Shown piece by piece: positions 6,469-7,948 of a DNA stretch of 7,948 nucleotides. The stretch is taken from positions 1 through 7,948 of the forward strand of contig DOHE01000297.1 in assembly GCA_003535395.1 (NCBI GenBank), given 5' to 3'. The notes under the pieces were generated by a model that saw only the letters and a list, made by a program, of their open reading frames with translations, had not been told where the DNA came from and did not search any database. The stretch comes from Clostridiales bacterium. Its GTDB lineage: Bacteria > Bacillota > Clostridia > UBA8921. The translations under genes and the position numbers were made by a program. The first letter of the stretch is position 1. Each line of letters begins with the position of its first letter.

Positions 6469-7386
6469 GTGTTTCAGGAAAACGAATTTGGTCTGGATCT
6501 TTATCTGTTTGGAATGGGGAAGTGTTACAATTACTGGAAAATATACTCATGGCTGATTAATGAGCGACCGATTTACTTTCGGATATATATTGTTTTAGGT
6601 GGCCACGCTGATTTTGACAATGGGAACCGCAGGATAACCATGGTCAAGGATCATCTTTATATTCTGCCCTGCTATAAACCGCATACACTGATCAGATATC
6701 CGGAAGATCCACTGGATCATCTATGGATTCATATATTTACAGATCCATTCCTGATTATTGACGACATAGTTGATATTGACCTGAACAGTGAAAAATACAG
6801 AGATATAAGCAAAATTATTGTGAATCAGGCGGCTTCCATCCTGGATATGTTTTCAACGGAGGAATATTCGAAGAAGGAATATCCTGAAAATTTCAGGGAC
6901 TGCCAAGTTAATCATGATATACCGAAGGCTTATGCTTCTCCGGAAAACATACATGTATATCATAATGCAGTCGGAGCGCTTGCCTCGTTTATAAAAGGGA
7001 TGATTTTGCTTATATTAAGCGGGAAGACGGATAATATCAATCTGCTTAAAAAAGGGTATGTAACCAAAGCATTGCAAATCATCAATAAAAAATATGCAGA
7101 AGAAATCAACATTGATATGATTGCCCATGAACTCTCCATCGATCCGAAATATTTTATCCGTTTATTCAGAAAGGAAATGGGGATTACTCCCTATCATTAT
7201 TTGATCAGCCTCAGACTGATCATTGCGGATATCCAGATCGAAAGCGGGATCCCGATCCATAAAGCGGCGCTCAGTGTAGGCATTGACCCGAAAAGGTTCA
7301 GTACGATTTATAAAAAATATCACAATCATCTTCCCTCTGCCCATATCGGGAAAAATGTCACTAATGATAGATACTCTGGAGAATAA
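6469..7386 (+). CDS. AraC-family transcriptional regulator
   Basis: The protein of 305 residues (from GTG 6469) has the usual AraC-family plan. An N-terminal cupin-like ligand domain spans ~35-95 (YFRIYIVLGGHADFDNG, then VKDHLYILPCYKPHTL). A C-terminal double helix-turn-helix spans ~196-295. The first helix-turn-helix is INIDMIAHELSIDPKYFIRL followed by FRKEMGITPYHYL, and the second is IPIHKAALSVGIDPKRFSTI. The second half departs from the common Gx-D-x-x-x-F pattern only slightly. Such proteins bind DNA and respond to a sugar or other small effector. It is likely the local regulator of this locus, though its target is not shown. Codons are clearly more AT-rich (many aaa, ata, tat) than in the operon and the downstream gene, which may mean a different origin, though regulators often differ in composition. 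It is divergent from the cupin gene, and the palindromic element lies between them. The downstream GHL6 gene starts 130 nt later on the same strand. Confidence 0.88.
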   Translation: MFQENEFGLDLYLFGMGKCYNYWKIYSWLINERPIYFRIYIVLGGHADFDNGNRRITMVKDHLYILPCYKPHTLIRYPEDPLDHLWIHIFTDPFLIIDDIVDIDLNSEKYRDISKIIVNQAASILDMFSTEEYSKKEYPENFRDCQVNHDIPKAYASPENIHVYHNAVGALASFIKGMILLILSGKTDNINLLKKGYVTKALQIINKKYAEEINIDMIAHELSIDPKYFIRLFRKEMGITPYHYLISLRLIIADIQIESGIPIHKAALSVGIDPKRFSTIYKKYHNHLPSAHIGKNVTNDRYSGE

Positions 7387-7464
7387 TCAGGGTTCATTTT
7401 AAGCTTTCAGAATATTATTATCTGATTACGGGATGCCGATGGATGGATTCTAGAAAAACGTTCA

Positions 7465-7489
7465 CGGTAACAAATCCGGGATCCGGTAA
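7465..7489 (+). promoter_or_regulatory. candidate direct repeat upstream of the GHL6 gene
   Basis: CGGTAA occurs at 7465-7470 and again at 7484-7489, 19 bp apart, in the 130-nt gap between the AraC and GHL6 genes. AraC-type proteins often bind direct half-sites about two helical turns apart, so this could be an operator. It is short, and CACGGTAA also occurs by chance within the URO-D gene, so support is weak. Confidence 0.2.
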
Positions 7490-7516
7490 TAGTATCGTGG
7501 AGGCAGAGAACATAAA

Positions 7517-7948
7517 ATGAATTTACTGGCAACAAGACAGATCCATCTTGATTTTCATACTTCGGAGCATATTCCGGGGGTAGGGAGCCGGTTCAGCCGG
7601 GAGAATTTCCAGAAAGCGCTGAAACTGGGGCATGTCAATTCTATTACTATTTTTGCCAAATGCCATCACAGCTGGTGTTATTATCCAAGTGAGGCAGGGA
7701 GGGTGCATCCGTCACTGGAGTTTGACCTCACCGGGGCAATGATGGATGCTGCTCATGAGATCGGCGTCAGAGCGCCCGTATACATCACGGTGGCCTGGTC
7801 TTCCAATGATGCGGAGGAACATCCGGAATGGATCATGCGCACCCGGGACGGGTCTGTTGTGATGACGTCGGGCACCCCGGATGCCAACCTCGGGGACAAA
7901 CGGCCTATCGTATCCTGGAAATGCCTGTGTGTGAACAGCGGATATGAG
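7517..7948 (+). CDS. N-terminal part of a GHL6-type putative glycoside hydrolase (runs off the window)
   Basis: The frame from ATG 7517 stays open to the last base of the window (144 codons) and has no stop. GGAGG at 7499-7503 lies 13 nt before it. The sequence RQIHLDFHTSEHIP (7-20), then NSITIFAKCHHSWCYY (42-57), RVHPSLEFDLTG (62-73) and the strand APVYITVAWSSNDAEEHPEW (87-106), matches the N-terminal half of a TIM-barrel family of putative glycosidases (hypothetical glycosyl hydrolase 6, PF14871). Members are often annotated as beta-galactosidase trimerisation-domain or alpha-L-fucosidase-like proteins. There is no signal peptide, so a cytoplasmic enzyme acting on the same imported glycan is the natural reading. 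Its catalytic residues lie beyond or near the cut edge and cannot be checked. It may be the first gene of a second unit controlled by the AraC protein. Confidence 0.75.
   Translation, partial: MNLLATRQIHLDFHTSEHIPGVGSRFSRENFQKALKLGHVNSITIFAKCHHSWCYYPSEAGRVHPSLEFDLTGAMMDAAHEIGVRAPVYITVAWSSNDAEEHPEWIMRTRDGSVVMTSGTPDANLGDKRPIVSWKCLCVNSGYE

Noticed and set aside
7407..7425. Hairpin TCAGA/TCTGA after the AraC stop as a terminator
   Set aside because: The 5-bp AT-rich stem with a 9-nt loop and no T-tail is too weak.

Overview
The window looks like a carbohydrate-utilisation locus from an anaerobic bacterium, most likely a gut-type Bacillota (Clostridia-like). This is inferred from strong GGAGG-type ribosome binding sites, moderately GC-rich coding sequence, a four-gene tightly packed operon without any signal peptides, and the flavour of the cupin, AraC-type regulator and GHL6-type glycosidase. 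No rRNA, tRNA, CRISPR array, transposase or integrase is visible, so the taxonomic placement is only an inference.

Layout: (i) positions 1-380 hold the 3' end of an unrecognised gene on the + strand, followed by a 90-nt gap with a small GC-rich nested hairpin. (ii) 471-5827 is a + strand operon: a cytoplasmic S1-type sulfatase (471-1901), a GH130-type beta-propeller glycosidase/phosphorylase (1953-2906), a much longer diverged GH130-like protein with an extra partial propeller at its C-terminus (2903-4762, 4-nt overlap with the previous gene), and a uroporphyrinogen-decarboxylase-superfamily (URO-D) protein (4766-5827, 3-nt gap). (iii) 5850-6299 is a small cupin gene on the - strand, convergent with the operon. 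(iv) 6337-6441 is a compact GC-rich element made of nested inverted repeats that can fold as a closing stem enclosing three hairpins; it sits between the divergent cupin and AraC genes. (v) 6469-7386 is an AraC-family regulator, visibly more AT-rich than its neighbours. (vi) From 7517 to the end of the window runs the N-terminal part of a GHL6-type putative glycoside hydrolase.

Working together (inference): an imported sulfated oligosaccharide, possibly containing a beta-mannoside, would be desulfated in the cytoplasm by the sulfatase and cleaved or phosphorolysed by the GH130-family enzymes. The URO-D protein may carry out an additional chemistry, such as methyl transfer, that is not established for this kind of locus. 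The AraC-type protein and perhaps the sugar-binding-like cupin would regulate or assist. No transporter and no sulfatase-maturing enzyme lie in this window.

The points most worth a second look are the cloverleaf-like element at 6337-6441, the pairing of a normal and an enlarged GH130-like protein in overlapping genes, and the URO-D protein with an altered metal-site motif locked into a sulfatase/glycosidase operon.
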